Below, one piece after another: positions 46,125-58,956 of a stretch of DNA of 64,000 nt. Under the pieces are notes generated by a model. It saw only the letters and a program-made list of their open reading frames with translations, did not search any database and had not been told where the DNA came from. The translations under genes and the position numbers were made by a program. This stretch comes from Liquidambar formosana (taxonomy: Eukaryota > Streptophyta > Magnoliopsida > Saxifragales > Altingiaceae), in the NCBI GenBank assembly GCA_039720395.1, contig CM077827.1:14919615-14983614 (forward strand), read 5' to 3'. Position 1 is the stretch's first letter. Each line of letters opens with the position of its first letter.

Positions 46125-46620
46125 AATTTTTTTTTTTTTGGTTCAATGGATATTCATTCAACTAGATGCTACAAACACCAGACAGATCCCCAAGTAACAA
46201 ACTACAAATCCCAATTGGGGGAGAAATTACAATTGGTTTTGTGCCTTCCTTTTCCCAATTACTAGCCTCATCCCTAAAAATACCCCCTATAGCAGCATCC
46301 CCTGGCATGGGTAGAGCTAAGATAACCAGGGAAAGCAGAAGAAATGTATTGTGCCAAGTTAAGACTATCCCGATAAGTAGTAATGAGAGTGATCTTTTCC
46401 CTGGATAACCTTAGCAGTCCTAACCTTCCATATTGACAAGGAATGACACAGCCATAAAATGATAGACCAATTAAGGAAGAATCAAGTTATATGAATAGTC
46501 AGTCATAGGCTCCTTATCAGGTAAGATCTGTTTGGCCCAGTCCTTGTGGGTAAAACTGAAAAAATCATGGGCATCTTCTGGGAGAAGAAAGACTTCCTAG
46601 ACCTGACGAGCCTTTTCTCG
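46125..46620 (-). mobile_element. LINE 3' end, RNase H-like fragment
   Basis: On the minus strand a frame with DWAKQIL is followed by a GDAAIGGIFRDEASNW block, reminiscent of a plant RNase H-like domain. Then come a stop, a short 3' tail (GAATGAATATCCATTGAACC) and a poly(A) tract (the T-run at about 46127-46139 on the plus strand). Frames are broken. The layout fits the 3' end of a non-LTR element. Confidence 0.55.
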
Positions 46621-48327
46621 ATAGTAGGGTTGTGCACGGGTCAATTAGGAGCGCTTCTATTTATTAAGTCATTTCATGTTTAGAAATTCCTAAAATAACA
46701 GTTATTTCGTCATTTTTGGAGCGGTTCATTTATTTAACTCATCACTCATGTCACATTTGAAAATAATATAATAAGAAATTAGAGGTATTTTGGTATGAAT
46801 TTGATCAAAATGAGTTATTGGGTTATGTGAGCGCCACGGCTTTTTGCGCCCTCAATGCGAAGCGCGTGCGTGCGGGAGTCACCACCCAATTCAACTTTGG
46901 TAACTAGTTGTGTCATTCTAGCGGGTTCAAATTCATCGTGTTCGGATTAGAGATTTGGAGTATGGAGCTAGGGTGCGCTGTTGAGAAGGTGTTAGGTACC
47001 CAACAATGCCCAGTTAAGAAACCGGCCTCCACAAACGATCGTTGGCTTTATTTAATCGGGGTATTTAATTGAGTTTCAACCTTAAACACACAATTTATGC
47101 AATGACATGCCAAACATAAGGGCAATGACGTGAGTAAAAAGGATTTAAAGAAGGAAGCAGTGAGACATAGCAGAACAGGATATATAGGATATGAAATATA
47201 TAGATATCAAATGGAGATAAGGCAAAACAAAGACAAAAGGAAGTAAATAAAATTGTCTGCCCACAGAGTGGTGTGTACGCATCATGGATTGATGCGTACG
47301 TGCCAACATGGCAATTCTGGTTTCAAATCAGATTTTTAATGTTACTGCCTGGATAGGGGTTGCGTACGCACCTATGTTGGAGTAAAACGTTTCTGCCTGG
47401 AGTATAGTACGTACGCACCTAGCTTGGGACAAACAAATTGACATTTAATACTAAATTAATCAATTTAGCAATAAATAAATAATAAACCAACAATTTACGT
47501 CACTTAAACTAATAAACAAGAATAAAAAGTGAGCACTAACAATAAACAAGAATAAACATTTGTAATAAACAATTAAACACTTAACTAAATAGATACTGAC
47601 CCTACAATATTTAAATACTAAGTTAATCAAAATAATATTAAGCAAACAAATACTTAAGAATAAACATAAACAAACAAATAAGCATCAATACTAAAAAAGG
47701 AAGCACAATGTTAATAGAATCACTAAAAGACAGACTGTATAAAACTTAAGGGTGCGTATGCACTTCCAATGGGTGCGTATGCATCAAACTGGTCCCTCCC
47801 AATATCTGCCATGAAGCTGCGTATGCACCACTAACAAGTGCGTACGCACCTACGTGCCAGATTCACTTCGTCTTCAACATCAGAACGAGTTGAAACTGAA
47901 AGTGTTGGTTTCCAGTTTGTTACAGGCCAACTTCTTTCTAACTTATCTCAGTCGTTTCTTAACCAAATCCAGTGATTCAAAAGCCGGATTAAAGCTCTTG
48001 CGAAGCACTACAAGCGCACATGAATCGTTTAATTAGAAACTCATAGAATCATTACCATATTTGAGCCCAAAGTTCTGGGTTTATAACCCGACAATTTTAT
48101 GGTCCACACAAAAAGAAAAACATTCAATCATATATACCTACTGAATACACCGTGGTTAATTCTCGGCGTATTTTTTCATGCTCAAGAGGAAGAATAGTGA
48201 ATATTAAGGTGGAAATGACTTACCCTTAGGTTTGAGTACCTTCGGTATCAACAAGATAATTTTCGCTTTGCCTCCTTGGATTGCAGCTCCAAGCTTCTTC
48301 CTATTCTCTCTAGTTTTCTAGTGTTTG
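46621..48327. repeat. old retroelement-related repeat with GCGTACGCACC motifs
   Basis: No gene. The block at about 46860-47030 (GGGAGTCACCACCCAATTCA, then GAGAAGGTGTTAGGTACCCA) resembles a repeat found in many plant genomes within LTR retroelements (from memory). At 47265-47860 the near-palindrome TGCGTACGCACC or a one-base variant recurs about eight times at irregular spacing. Confidence 0.5.
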
Positions 48328-49118
48328 TGTAATGACCCGAAATTGGGTCTGTTAGTTAAGTAGTAAGAAAATCAATTTTAAATCAATTTTGGTGGATGTT
48401 TGTTAAAAATATTTATTTTGAAAACCTTTTTAGAAAATTCGGCATGGTTCTGTCTGTAAACAGGACATACCAAGTTATCGACTAGTCATAAAACCTATAG
48501 AAAACACATTTATAAGCATTTCCAGCCATTCACACATTATTCCAGGTTGTATCGTAGTCACATAGGTCTTATTCAGATATGCATCCACTACTAAATTAAT
48601 TATTACAGGCCTTGAAATTAAAATTAATACATGTCTAGAGTCAAAGCCTATCTTAAATATTCTCCACATGAATGCAAACATGCCGACGTGCTCCTGAAAC
48701 CCAAGTCAACTTAGCTTTGAAAATATGACCTGCAAAAAAACTATGGGGGTATGAGTTACACGCTCAATAGGAAAACATTTCTTAAAATAACCTAAGGTTT
48801 TAAAAAGACCATAATTTATCTATTTTTCAAAGAGTCCTGCAAAACCATTGATTAGTTTGCAATATAAATTTTCAGTAAATAAAACTGATACACATATAAG
48901 GAAATAAACTGCGGAAGTTTAAATCATTTGATACCAACACTCTTTTTTCTTTTAAAAAATGTAAGAAATAATTCAAGTTATTTATAATTCATCATCATTC
49001 TTTTCGAATTCCATATCATAGCCTTATAAGTTAATAATCATCATCCGCCATATCCGGCAATCCATAATATTAGTATTTCAAACTGATAAATCCTTCCTAG
49101 GTCATGCGAGACCCTTCG
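48328..49118. mobile_element. probable LTR fragment of an older element, cut by the Gypsy insertion
   Basis: TGTAATGACCCGAAATTGGG looks like the start of a plant Gypsy LTR. The sequence continues without coding capacity to the Gypsy target site CTTCG at 49114-49118. The rest would be expected on the far side of the Gypsy element, outside this window. Confidence 0.45.
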
Positions 49119-51841
49119 TGTCACGCCCCGACTCGAAGAGTCGACACGTGGATAAAAGTCAAAGTAAAAAGGTGTACATGTGGATAAGTCAGAGTATAAA
49201 AGTTGCGGAAGATTTAGTCAAATCCACGCGTATTTTTTTTTTTTTTTTTTGTTAATAATAATGGTGCCAGCTCATTAATAATACCCAAATAATTAATATG
49301 AAATGTTATGCTCACACATCATGCCCATAATAATATATGATCCCCCAAAATAATGCCAACATCCCTGGCACATATAGGCTAGATTCAAACTACTCAAAGT
49401 TAAGTAAATACTAATTGTAATAACAATAATAATAGTAATGTCTATACACCAAAATAACATAGTCTTTATGTAATGCACGTGCGTCTATCCTCATCCATGA
49501 CTATGTTAGTATGCAACCTTCAAGTTCCAACCTCAGATCATGCCACTAGGCATCCGCCATCGGCGAACCTTCATTCATCATCTGATCATCTGAAATAATA
49601 ATAGGATGAGCTGCAAAGCCCAATAGGAAATATGTGTGGATTCTATACAATTAATATATGTGCAGATACATGGTATATAATTTAAAAGCATTTAATAACT
49701 TAAAATCAAATAACAATCACAAATCAGTACTCTGTGTGGGTTTTGAGTAAATTTCCCAAAATTCTCATAGTATCCCCAATTCCCAAGACTATGGGATCAA
49801 ACCATGCATCAACCGTCGCTGATCACAGGTTACGTCGTCACGTCAACCCCCGGCTCAGCCAAGCACGAAAATAACTAACACCTGCGCGGCGTTCTTCCTC
49901 GAGGGCTTTAGGGTCTTTCACCCAAGGGCACTTTACCCTGCTTGCTATTCGCGGAGTATTCTCAACGCAGGACACCACTCCATTGTGATGCCCCCACCCG
50001 TTTGATGCATACCAAGACCCAAGGTCCATATATGCAAAACATTTTCCATCATTCAAATAAATATCCGAGTGTCCAAAAGTATCCATAAACATGTTTGATG
50101 AATTTCTAGAATTTCAGTAACATTTCTAAAGCATTTCCAAGTAAACAACATTTATAAAGCATTTTTCCAAAATCCAAGTATCATGAAAATTCCACACATT
50201 TAACAGATATTTCACAATAACATTTAGACAAGTATATAACCATGTATCTTTAAGGAACAATATAAAACAGTCGTATCAAATGATATATTGAAGGATTCCC
50301 TAAATTTTGAACAAGTAATAAAAATATTTGGTTATAAATCAGTGGGAAAATCCAACAATATCATTAAGGCATATAAAATCACATTCATAAAATAACACCA
50401 TATTAAATGTAAAGAAGCCACATTTCCTACCTCAATCGTGAGCAATACCAACCCAAAACCACGTGATAGACACTTACAATGCGAATGCAGCGTTAATGCT
50501 CCTAGGGTCCTCCCGAGGACCGATAAAATCTGATAATTATGCATACGTAATATTTAGGTAAATTTCAAAATAAATATAACGCACTCAAAAATTACTATTG
50601 GCCTTCTAACAGTGAACTATGGTCCCAAAATGATCAAAATAATTTTTAAAACACTCTCTATAATTTCTGGGAATTTTCTGTAATTTTTGGAATTTTCTGG
50701 TATTTTTAATAAATATTAATTTGGCCAAAAAGTCAAACTACAGTCAAACTTGGTCAAAATGGTCAACCAAGGGTCCCACATGGTAGGGCCCGCCAAGACG
50801 AGTCCAACGGTCAAATTTGGGGTTCATATGATTATCGTATGGCTTTTAAATGCGTGAGAACACGGTAAGGTATACAGATGCACCCACACAGGATCATAGA
50901 CCTATGGGGTCATCTTCAACCTCCCGTGGGTTGAATTGTGTAACTGGGTTACACCGTGTGTTCAATGGGCCAACTTCGACGATTAATATCTCCCTCGTTT
51001 CTTAACTGTTTTTAGTGATTCAAGTGTCGAATCGAAGCTCACGCGGAGTACTACGTGCGCGTATAAATTGTTCATTCAGAATCCTACAAAATCATATTCG
51101 TTTTTAAGCCTAAAGTTTCGGGTTTTCATGATCCAAAATTCTAAAATTTCTAAAACTTCAACTTACAGTCAATTTCTCTAAAATTTGACACTACCATGGT
51201 GTTCCTTGGTCCCAAAAACATAAAATATAATCATCCTTTCTAAGAATAACATAAGAAAATAAAATTGCATATACATATGTACATATACACAGTACGTGAT
51301 ATATATATATGAAATCAACAATAGAGGAGGTGAGGATTTTACCTCACTAAGAGAGCTCCACGAACTCAGCCAAAAATCTCCACTAGACCACTCTTTTTTT
51401 CTCCTCTGTTCTCTCTCAGTTTCTCTCTCTCTGTTGCTCTTTCTCTAACTCTTTGTCTCGGGTCCTTCTATACATATATATATATATATATACATATCCA
51501 AGCCAGATGCAAATGGGAACAGAGATGGGAGTCAAAGTGGTAGGTGCGGCTAAAGAATAGATTGTTAGAATCCTACCAGTATAGGATTTTTAATTGCCCA
51601 AGAAAAATGGGCTGGGGTATTTATGGTTTGCAGGTGTAAGGAAGAAAAATGGAGTGGGAGGGTTTTAGGCTTGCAGAATAGGGGAGGAAAATGTGTTCCG
51701 TTCATATTCATCCCTATGGTTTATGCTATGGTGTGGTTGGATGCATGATTATATGCTATACATGCCTAACTTAAGGTGAAGTTGCACACATAGGATCAAA
51801 ATAAATATCATAAATATATTTATAAAATTTAGGTCATCACA
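49119..51841 (-). repeat. Gypsy 3' LTR (2723 bp)
   Basis: On the plus strand it starts TGTCACGCCCCGACTCG and ends GGTCATCACA. Its first 1.36 kb is repeated at 62642-64000 with about twenty substitutions by eye. Next to its inner end is the purine-rich minus-strand stretch AGAGGGATAGAA, a candidate polypurine tract (51842-51853). The outer flank CTTCG (49114-49118) is the predicted target duplication. A T-run at about 49232-49251 and a TA run near 51475-51491 are internal. Confidence 0.9.
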
Positions 51842-51889
51842 TTCTATCCCTCTAAAAAGAAATTTCGTCCTCGAAATTTGTACTAACTT

Positions 51890-52878
51890 CCCAAATCGAA
51901 AAGATGTGGATATTTTCCTCGAACATCTGACTCTAATTCCCAAGTTGCTTCCTCGATGCCATGATGTTGCCAAAGAACCTTTACGAGAGAGATGACTTTA
52001 TTCCTCAACACTTGTTCCTTGACGTCCAAAATCTGAACTGGTCGCTCTTCATATGTAACATTTTCTTGGAGCTAGATATCTGGTATAGATAGAACATGAG
52101 ATGGATCTGGCTTGTATTTCCTAAGCATTGAGACATGAAAAACATCATGTACATTCCCCAACTGTGAAGGTAAAGCCAATTGGTTGGCCACTTCACCCTT
52201 CTTATCAATAATCTCGAAAGGGCCAACATATCTCGGTGCTAGCTTGCCCTTCTTCCCAAATCGAAAAACGCCTTTCCTAGGTGACACCTTTAAAAACACG
52301 AAGTCCCCAACTTGAAACTTCAAATCTTTCCTACGCTTGTCTGCATAACTCTTCTGTCTACTTTGTGCAGTGCGTAAACGATCATAAATTATCTGAATCT
52401 TCTCTGTTGTTTCTTTCACTAACTCTGGTCCAAGAAGACTGCTTTCTCCAACTTCTGTCCAACATACAGGAGATCGACATGGTCTCCCATATAATGCCTC
52501 GAACGGTGCCATGCCAATGCTAGCCTGATAACTGTTATTGTAGGCGAATTCTGCTAAGGCCAAATGTTTACTCCAACTACCTCCGAAGTCCAAGACACAA
52601 GCACGCAACATATCCTCGAGAATCTGAATGGTATGCTCTGATTGTCCATCTGTTTCTGGATGATGAGCCGTACTGTGATGAAGTTGTGTTCCTAAAGCTT
52701 TATGTAACGTACGCCAAAACTCGGCGACAAAACGAGGATCTCTGTAGGATACAATAGAAACTGGGGCTCCATGGAGTCTAATGATCTCATTAATGTACAA
52801 CTGGCTTAAGGTACTCAATGAATCTCCGACCCGAATAGGCAAGAAATGTGATGACTTCGTCAACCGATCCACGATCAC
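51890..52878 (-). pseudogene. Gypsy integrase catalytic and C-terminal region
   Basis: The minus-strand frame from 52878 begins VDRLTKSSHFLPI, followed by HHSTAHHPETDGQSE and AEFAYNNSYQASIGMAPFEALYG, conserved parts of the Gypsy integrase core. The tail has a GDFVFLKVSP beta module and KLAPRYVGPFEI, stops at about 52073, and its homology continues in another frame (EEATWELE) to about 51890. Upstream, near 52930-52955, two codons that are normally Trp read TAG and one extra base shifts the frame, separating it from the zinc-binding part. Confidence 0.88.
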
Positions 52879-52951
52879 CCAAACTGCATCATGACCCTGT
52901 CGTGTACGAGGTAACCCTGTGACAAAATCTATCGTGATGTACTCCCTACTT

Positions 52952-53466
52952 CTATTCTGGCACTGGTAATGGTTGTAGTAAACCTGCTGGTCTCTTATGC
53001 TCCGCTTTCACTTGTTGGCACATGAGACACCGTGAAACAAATCTTGTGACGTCCTTCTTCATACCGCTCCACCAAAATTGTCGTTTCAGATCCTGATACA
53101 TCTTCGTACTGCCTGGATGAATAGAGAACCTAGAACGATGAGTCTCACTAAGAACATCTTCACGAATCTGACCAGTAGGAACGTAAATCCTGCCCATGAA
53201 TCGTACACTGCCATCACTAGAAACTAACCAACCTTCTGGTACAGTACCCTGAGTTATCGAATTACGAATGGCCATGCACTCTGGATCGTTTTGTTGTGCC
53301 TCTATCATTCTGGTGATAAGATTAGGTTGTGCAACTAGATTGCTCAGATGAGTTGTGAAAGCATCTTTATCAGGGTGTAATTCAAAATCCTTGAATGCAT
53401 CCCACATCTTCCACCGTTGAACTGCTAAACAGCTCATCATTGCTTGTGACTTCCTGCTCAAGGCGT
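52952..53466 (-). pseudogene. Gypsy integrase zinc-binding region (HHCC) and linker
   Basis: It starts where the CACTA element ends. HRSRFSIHPG supplies the two His and CLMCQQVKAEHKRPAG the two Cys of the integrase HHCC domain. QFWWSGMKKDV lies between them. It ends at a TAG after PLPVPE. The frame continues upstream across the CACTA element into the RNase H end at 60651. Confidence 0.88.
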
Positions 53467-53479
53467 CTCACTACACCAA

Positions 53480-53870
53480 AAATGGTTTTTAACAACACTA
53501 CATTAACAACGTTTCATGTTAAATGTTGTTGTAGGGGGGTTTTTAACAACGGTTTTGCCAAAAACGTTGTTAAAAAGTGTTACTATAGAGATATTAACAA
53601 CGTTGGTTATATAGATGTTGTAAATACACTCTTTAACAACATTTCTGTGAACGTTGTTGATGTGTAGTGCTTCCACAACGTTTGAGTAAACGTTGTTGAT
53701 TATGACAACGTTTTGATAAATGTTGTTATTGAAGGGAGTCTATCACAACGTTTATGTATATGTTGTTAAAGGGGACCTTGATTTAACAACGTTTTTGTAA
53801 ATGTTGTTATTAAAAGAAGTCTACCACAACGTTTATGTATATGTTGTTATTGAGGGGACCCTTTCACTAA
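53480..53870. repeat. CACTA left subterminal repeat array
   Basis: About nine paired motifs of the form ACAACGTTT-(6 to 12 nt)-AAACGTTGTT or ATGTTGTT, each a potential small hairpin. In known CACTA elements such arrays bind the element's DNA-binding protein; that role is inferred here. Confidence 0.85.
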
Positions 53871-55000
53871 GGGGGGGAACTCATTTTAGCTTTCCCGCGC
53901 GCTGGGCTTTCCAAGTTGTTGTTGTGTTTTTTTTTTTTTTTTTTTTTTTTTTTGGGGGGGACTGGTATAGTCTCTTTTAGACTTTTAGTCTTTATGTTTG
54001 GAAACCCTTTTTCCTATTCTCTATTTCCCTCAAACCATTGCCGCTGCCATCAGGACCGGTATCGTCACCGTTGCCATCACCGGCGTCGTCACCGTTGCCA
54101 TCGCCGTCATCGTCACCATTGCCATCGCCGGACTCGTTGCCCTAGCCTCGCGGTCCATCCTCTGGTGTTCCTCTCGCTGCCATAAGGTGTGCACTTTCTC
54201 TCTTTAATCTTCTCATCGATTTCATTTTCTCAGGAATAATCCCTCTTTTATTTTCTGCTCTATTACATCAGATCGATCAGCTCCTTCTTTCCCCTCATCT
54301 GCAAACGTTTCTTCTGGTATGTTTCACTCTGATTTATCACTCTCTGTCTCGTCTCTCTCTCTTCTCCTTCCGATTGGTTCAGTTATGGCGGTCTCAGTTC
54401 AGGGGATGTTTGTGTCCGAATTATGAATTCTTCAAGATTTGGACTTTTATTTTTTATTTTTAATCTTTTTCATGCATTTTCCCATTAAACAAACGGGATT
54501 ATTATGTGCAAACAAACGGGATTTTTAATCTTTTTCATGCATTTTACTGGTAGATATCTTAAACTTAGAAAGAATGGAAGGCAGGCAATTTAGAATTGAA
54601 TCAAGTTTTGAGATCTTATATTTTTCCACCAACATGGATACCCTACAACCTATGCAACTGTGATTTAGCTAATATTTATCATCTGCACTTGTCATAATGT
54701 TGTCCAAAGTTCTTCAGCCATAAGCCGATCTGTAAATATTCTTTGATTTTTGCAGTGGAAGAGATAGACACCTTTGCTCCACTATTATTATTTTTTTTTT
54801 GTCCCAAATTTTGTGTGCAATGCACTAGTATTTCTGGACACTGATAATTAGATTTAGGGCTAAGCCTCAAGCCATAAGTTTGAAAAGACTAGCTTATTAT
54901 AATCAGATTTCTTTTTAGACCTGGTTTTATAAATTTATCAGATGTTGAAATAATCTGATTTATGTGCTATCTTATTAATAGTTACATACTTCAATTGCAG

Positions 55001-55067
55001 GGATGAGGAATTTGACCTGGATCTTGAGGAAATAATGGTCATGGAAGCAATCTGGCTTTCTATTCAG
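55001..55067 (+). pseudogene. captured exon of a DA2/GW2-type RING E3 ligase gene
   Basis: A TTCAATTGCAG acceptor is followed by 67 nt reading DEEFDLDLEEIMVMEAIWLS then IQ, and a GTAAAT donor. The DLDLEE-(I/L)-MVMEAIWLS block is, from memory, highly conserved in plant RING-type E3 ligases of the DA2/GW2 group, where it resembles a ubiquitin-interacting helix. Splice signals on both sides suggest that genomic DNA with introns was acquired, not a cDNA. No RING finger or other exon of that gene was recognised nearby. Confidence 0.65.
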
Positions 55068-57261
55068 GTAAATGTTCTAGATTGATGAACTCGTGATATT
55101 TGTTTGAAGGAACTGCCACATTGATCCTATGAAGGCTGCAAACCGATCAAATAGGCCTAAGGTTTCCAAGGTTACTTAGCTATAATGCTATATATGTGGA
55201 ATTTGTGAATTTGTAAATCACCCCATTTTTAATCAAATTCCTCAAAGAGTTTCAATAGACCTTCCTTGTCCCAACATTCTTGGGGAAACCCATTGTAAAA
55301 CTGTCTCATATATCTATCCAAATCAAAAACTGCCTTTCTCACCTAATCAGTGTTAAAAGCTTTTTCAATCCACCCAATCAGCTAACTTAGGAATAAAATT
55401 CTAGTCCAAAATATGTTTCTTAATTTTTCCTATAGGTATTATAATTGTTTACATACATGGATATATGTATCTTATTTCTTCTTTGGGTGCTTCTTACACA
55501 TGGTGGGTCACTGTGGCAAAGACTAGGTTCAAGTTGGGTCAGTCATTCTATTAGTATGACTAGTTAAATGTCCTTGTTGGAATGCTTTTTGGATCGCTTA
55601 TTTAGCATCCACTTGATTACTAGGTTAAGAATAAATTGCTCCAGCCTCATCCTTGGTAAAAACTTTCTCCTGTCTTTGGTTGACTTCAGGAAAAAACTTT
55701 TTCCTGGGTGCAGTGGCCATGTGGGTGAGGGGGTGTGGGTTTTTTTATATTTTATCTTGGCAGGGATCGCCTGCATGGGGGTTGGAGGAGGTGTTTCAGT
55801 AGGTAGACAACCTGATTACAGCGAAATGGTCCTTTCCTAATCAATTTAGATGCTGAATTTCTATACAATTTTCTGATTCTTCATTGCCCAGTCTTCTGAT
55901 TCATCTAGGCAAGAACATTGAGAAGGTTTGAGATGTCGTGGGTTACGTCAAACTGAATACATGATCTAGTGAACAGGTGAGCATGCAAAGCCTTTGATTC
56001 TAAAGGCTGTACCAGGTGGATAATGTTCTCCTTTTCCAGGTATGGTTTCACTGGAAGAGATAGGAAAGCATTTTTAGGAATTGGAGGTCGTGGGGATAGC
56101 TGCATTGTTAGATCTGGTGTCATTTCTGTATGTATAACCAATGTAGGTGATCTGAGCTTAAAGCTCTGCCTCCAAAAAAAAGAAAAAAAAAAAAAAAAAA
56201 AAAACCAACAACTTTGCCTACGCTTCTGGTCATCATTTTTTCCCCTTGAAAATGTAGTCTTTGAAGCTGATTTACCTGTTAGTAATTCGATATACTTTTA
56301 TTATATTTTATTCTTTTGAAAAAAATGGGCAGCCTTTTAAGCCACAATCTACCTGTTATTTTTTCACTTGTACATTGCGGGTGTTGTAAGTCTCTGGTCA
56401 AATAGTGTTTAGTGTTTTTGTGAATCCATTTTCTGCTCCACTCCATCTTCCCATCATCTCTCCCTCTCCCTCTCTCTCTTTCCCTTTCCCCTTCCCCTTC
56501 CCCAACCCCAAGGGGTATACTTTTGACTGATCACTTTTATAGTTTTGACTGATGAATATGAATGCTGACTTTCCTTCTGGACAACTAAACCACACAAGTG
56601 CTATTGAGCTATGAACTTATATATATATATATATATAGTCCTATTAATATGAGGTACACCTGATATTAAAATGCATCAGGTGCATAAGGTCTGACCGTTA
56701 AAAATGAAGAAAGGGCTCATTGTTAGCCTGCTGACAATGGACATTTTGCCAAAAGGCCCACAATTTTCCATCATAACTTGTGCCAGGGAACTGATTTATG
56801 GGAATTGGAATTCTACTTCATCATTCCCAATTATAAACTATGCACCTTGGAAATTTTGAGGCAAGTATGAGTTTGAAAATCATACATATTTACACTACTA
56901 TTAAAGGTACGGATCTTAGAAAAGGAAATTAATTAACAAAAATAAAAATATTCTATTCATGATGTTTGGAAAAGAAAAATTAATTAAAAATTTTGGAAGG
57001 AAAGGTGTTTGGGCATCATTGTAACCTCCTTGGGTTTGTTTAATATGAAAGATGAGAAAGTGGCTGGTGCATCATAGTTGGAAAATGTGTTTGGGTATGC
57101 AAGGGTAACTTGTGTTGGCTTTTGGATTTTGGACCCTTGCCAAGGAAGCAAAGCTTCACTTTTAAATTTCTTTACTCTTTTTAGCTATGCCACCTTTTCA
57201 TGATTATTATAAGTTTACATTGTGGGAAAAAGCTCATAAACTTTTTAAAATCTAAAAATAA

Positions 57262-57309
<48 letters not shown>

Positions 57310-58539
57310 TTTTTTTCTTTCTTAATAATATAGATGCAAATATGCAATGTCATATACCATGCTTGGCCTCCTTCGAGATGCCTTTTATGACAACTTTTGT
57401 ATTGTCTAATCGTGAGGCTATACACGTACAGAAAGTAGAAATTGGTTGGACCTCAAATTAGGGAGGGGCAAGAGTATGCCACTAGAGTACTATATTTTTG
57501 TTTTCCATTGTTTTTCTTTTGCAAAATCATTAAATAGCCCAACCATTTGTCTAAATGTGTTTGGTCAATTGAATTCACATTGTCTTCCCCCACTCCATAG
57601 AAAACTTACTACTTGACCAAACCAATTATGGTCACTGATCACTTAAAAATAGTCCTGTTTGGAGCAAAATTTGGTGCTCTGGTGTATAAATAAAGAAAGA
57701 AATGTAAATTTTATAATTTTTTGTTTCATGGAGAGTCAATCATGACTAAGCTTTAATCTTAATTGAGTTAATTATGTGGAATATGTGTATTGTCCTGCTT
57801 TCCTTTTGGTCATTGGCCAAGTGGTTAGATACAATGCTTGACATAGAAGAATGGAATATAAAGCGCCATATGAAAAGACAAATAGGAAGAAAGAGGTACG
57901 AGTCACCTAGTGCATTTTCAGGCTGGGTTCAGACTTTTCAAAAACTTGGGTGGGATATTTATTTCAGTCTAGGGAAAAATGAAAACTTTGGTGGCCCTTT
58001 CTCAACTACCCTTCATCCGCATTACCTTATTTACACAATTAAATCAAGTTGATCCTATGACTATGGTTGTCATTATTTATATTTATGATTTGATTTCATT
58101 ACAAAATTCTGCCTGTCGTAGTCCTTTAGTCTTTACTAAACACATAAATTTAGCCAATTACATTGAAAATAATTTAACATCTTTTGCTTTATATCATTTG
58201 TTATTAATAATTTGAATGTGAAAAATAGTTTTCAGTTATCGTCTTCAACTATGCTTGATTATCTTAAGTGTAATGTATATGAACATTAGACAGTACAATG
58301 GAGGCGTATTTGATAAGGAATGGGGTATTAAGTAGAAGTAAAAAGGCCAATACCCAGTGTTGGTATGCTCAGCAGGTCCTAGCCTTTGTTTTTTAAGAGA
58401 AAGGTGACTGCTTGCAAGACTTGATGTTGAGGCTCATCATGTCAAGATTTAAGGAAAACACCATTCACTTGGATATCATTTTTTTAGTTTTGAGTTAAAG
58501 AAATATAATCGATAATTCATTGTTTGGTAACAGTCGTAG

Positions 58540-58956
58540 CAAGGCAACGGTATAAATGGTGCAACTAATCGAGAAAATGGGAGAATAAGTGGTCAACAAG
58601 GCAGTGGTATGCACAGTGGTATACATGGTGCAGTTAATCAAGAAAATGTGAGAAACAGTGGTTATCAAGACAGTGGGACACATGGTGCAGCTAGCCTGGA
58701 AAATGCGAGATGTAAAATCTTGAATTGGTGCTCATTTGACATCGAAGAAGTCGTTGCATATGGTAAAATTGCATCAACAGATCCCTATGTAAAAGTTCAC
58801 CATATTCTTCTTGGCCTAGATTGTTGGAAAGTTTGGGTAGACCATGTAGAAAATCCAACATTACCCTTGTACCGCTATTCGCAAGAAATGTCATCACTCG
58901 GGCAAGCTGTAGGGAGTACAGTTGCTTGGCCTAACAAATTTATTAAGTTGTTGTAG
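58540..58956 (+). CDS. CACTA-associated protein exon (DUF8039-like C-terminus)
   Basis: An open frame from an acceptor-like GTCGTAG at 58539 to TAG at 58956; the first ATG within it is at 58609. The N-terminal part has about three degenerate 20-23-residue repeats (GSGMHSGIHGAVNQEN type). The C-terminal part reads EVVAYGKIASTDPYVKVHHI, then GLDCWKVWVD, then LGQAVGSTVAWP. It matches, from memory, the domain found in many plant CACTA-encoded 'Ptta/En/Spm' proteins (DUF8039). Upstream exons were not identified, so the protein is probably incomplete. Likely element-encoded rather than a host gene. Confidence 0.65.
   Translation, partial: QGNGINGATNRENGRISGQQGSGMHSGIHGAVNQENVRNSGYQDSGTHGAASLENARCKILNWCSFDIEEVVAYGKIASTDPYVKVHHILLGLDCWKVWVDHVENPTLPLYRYSQEMSSLGQAVGSTVAWPNKFIKLL

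Noticed and set aside
53998..54207. Hydrophobic alternating Ile/Val/Ala/Thr frame that looks like a membrane protein
   Set aside because: It follows from a GCC/ATC/ACC tandem pattern, and the other frame gives a His/Arg-rich low-complexity peptide. No homologue recognised.
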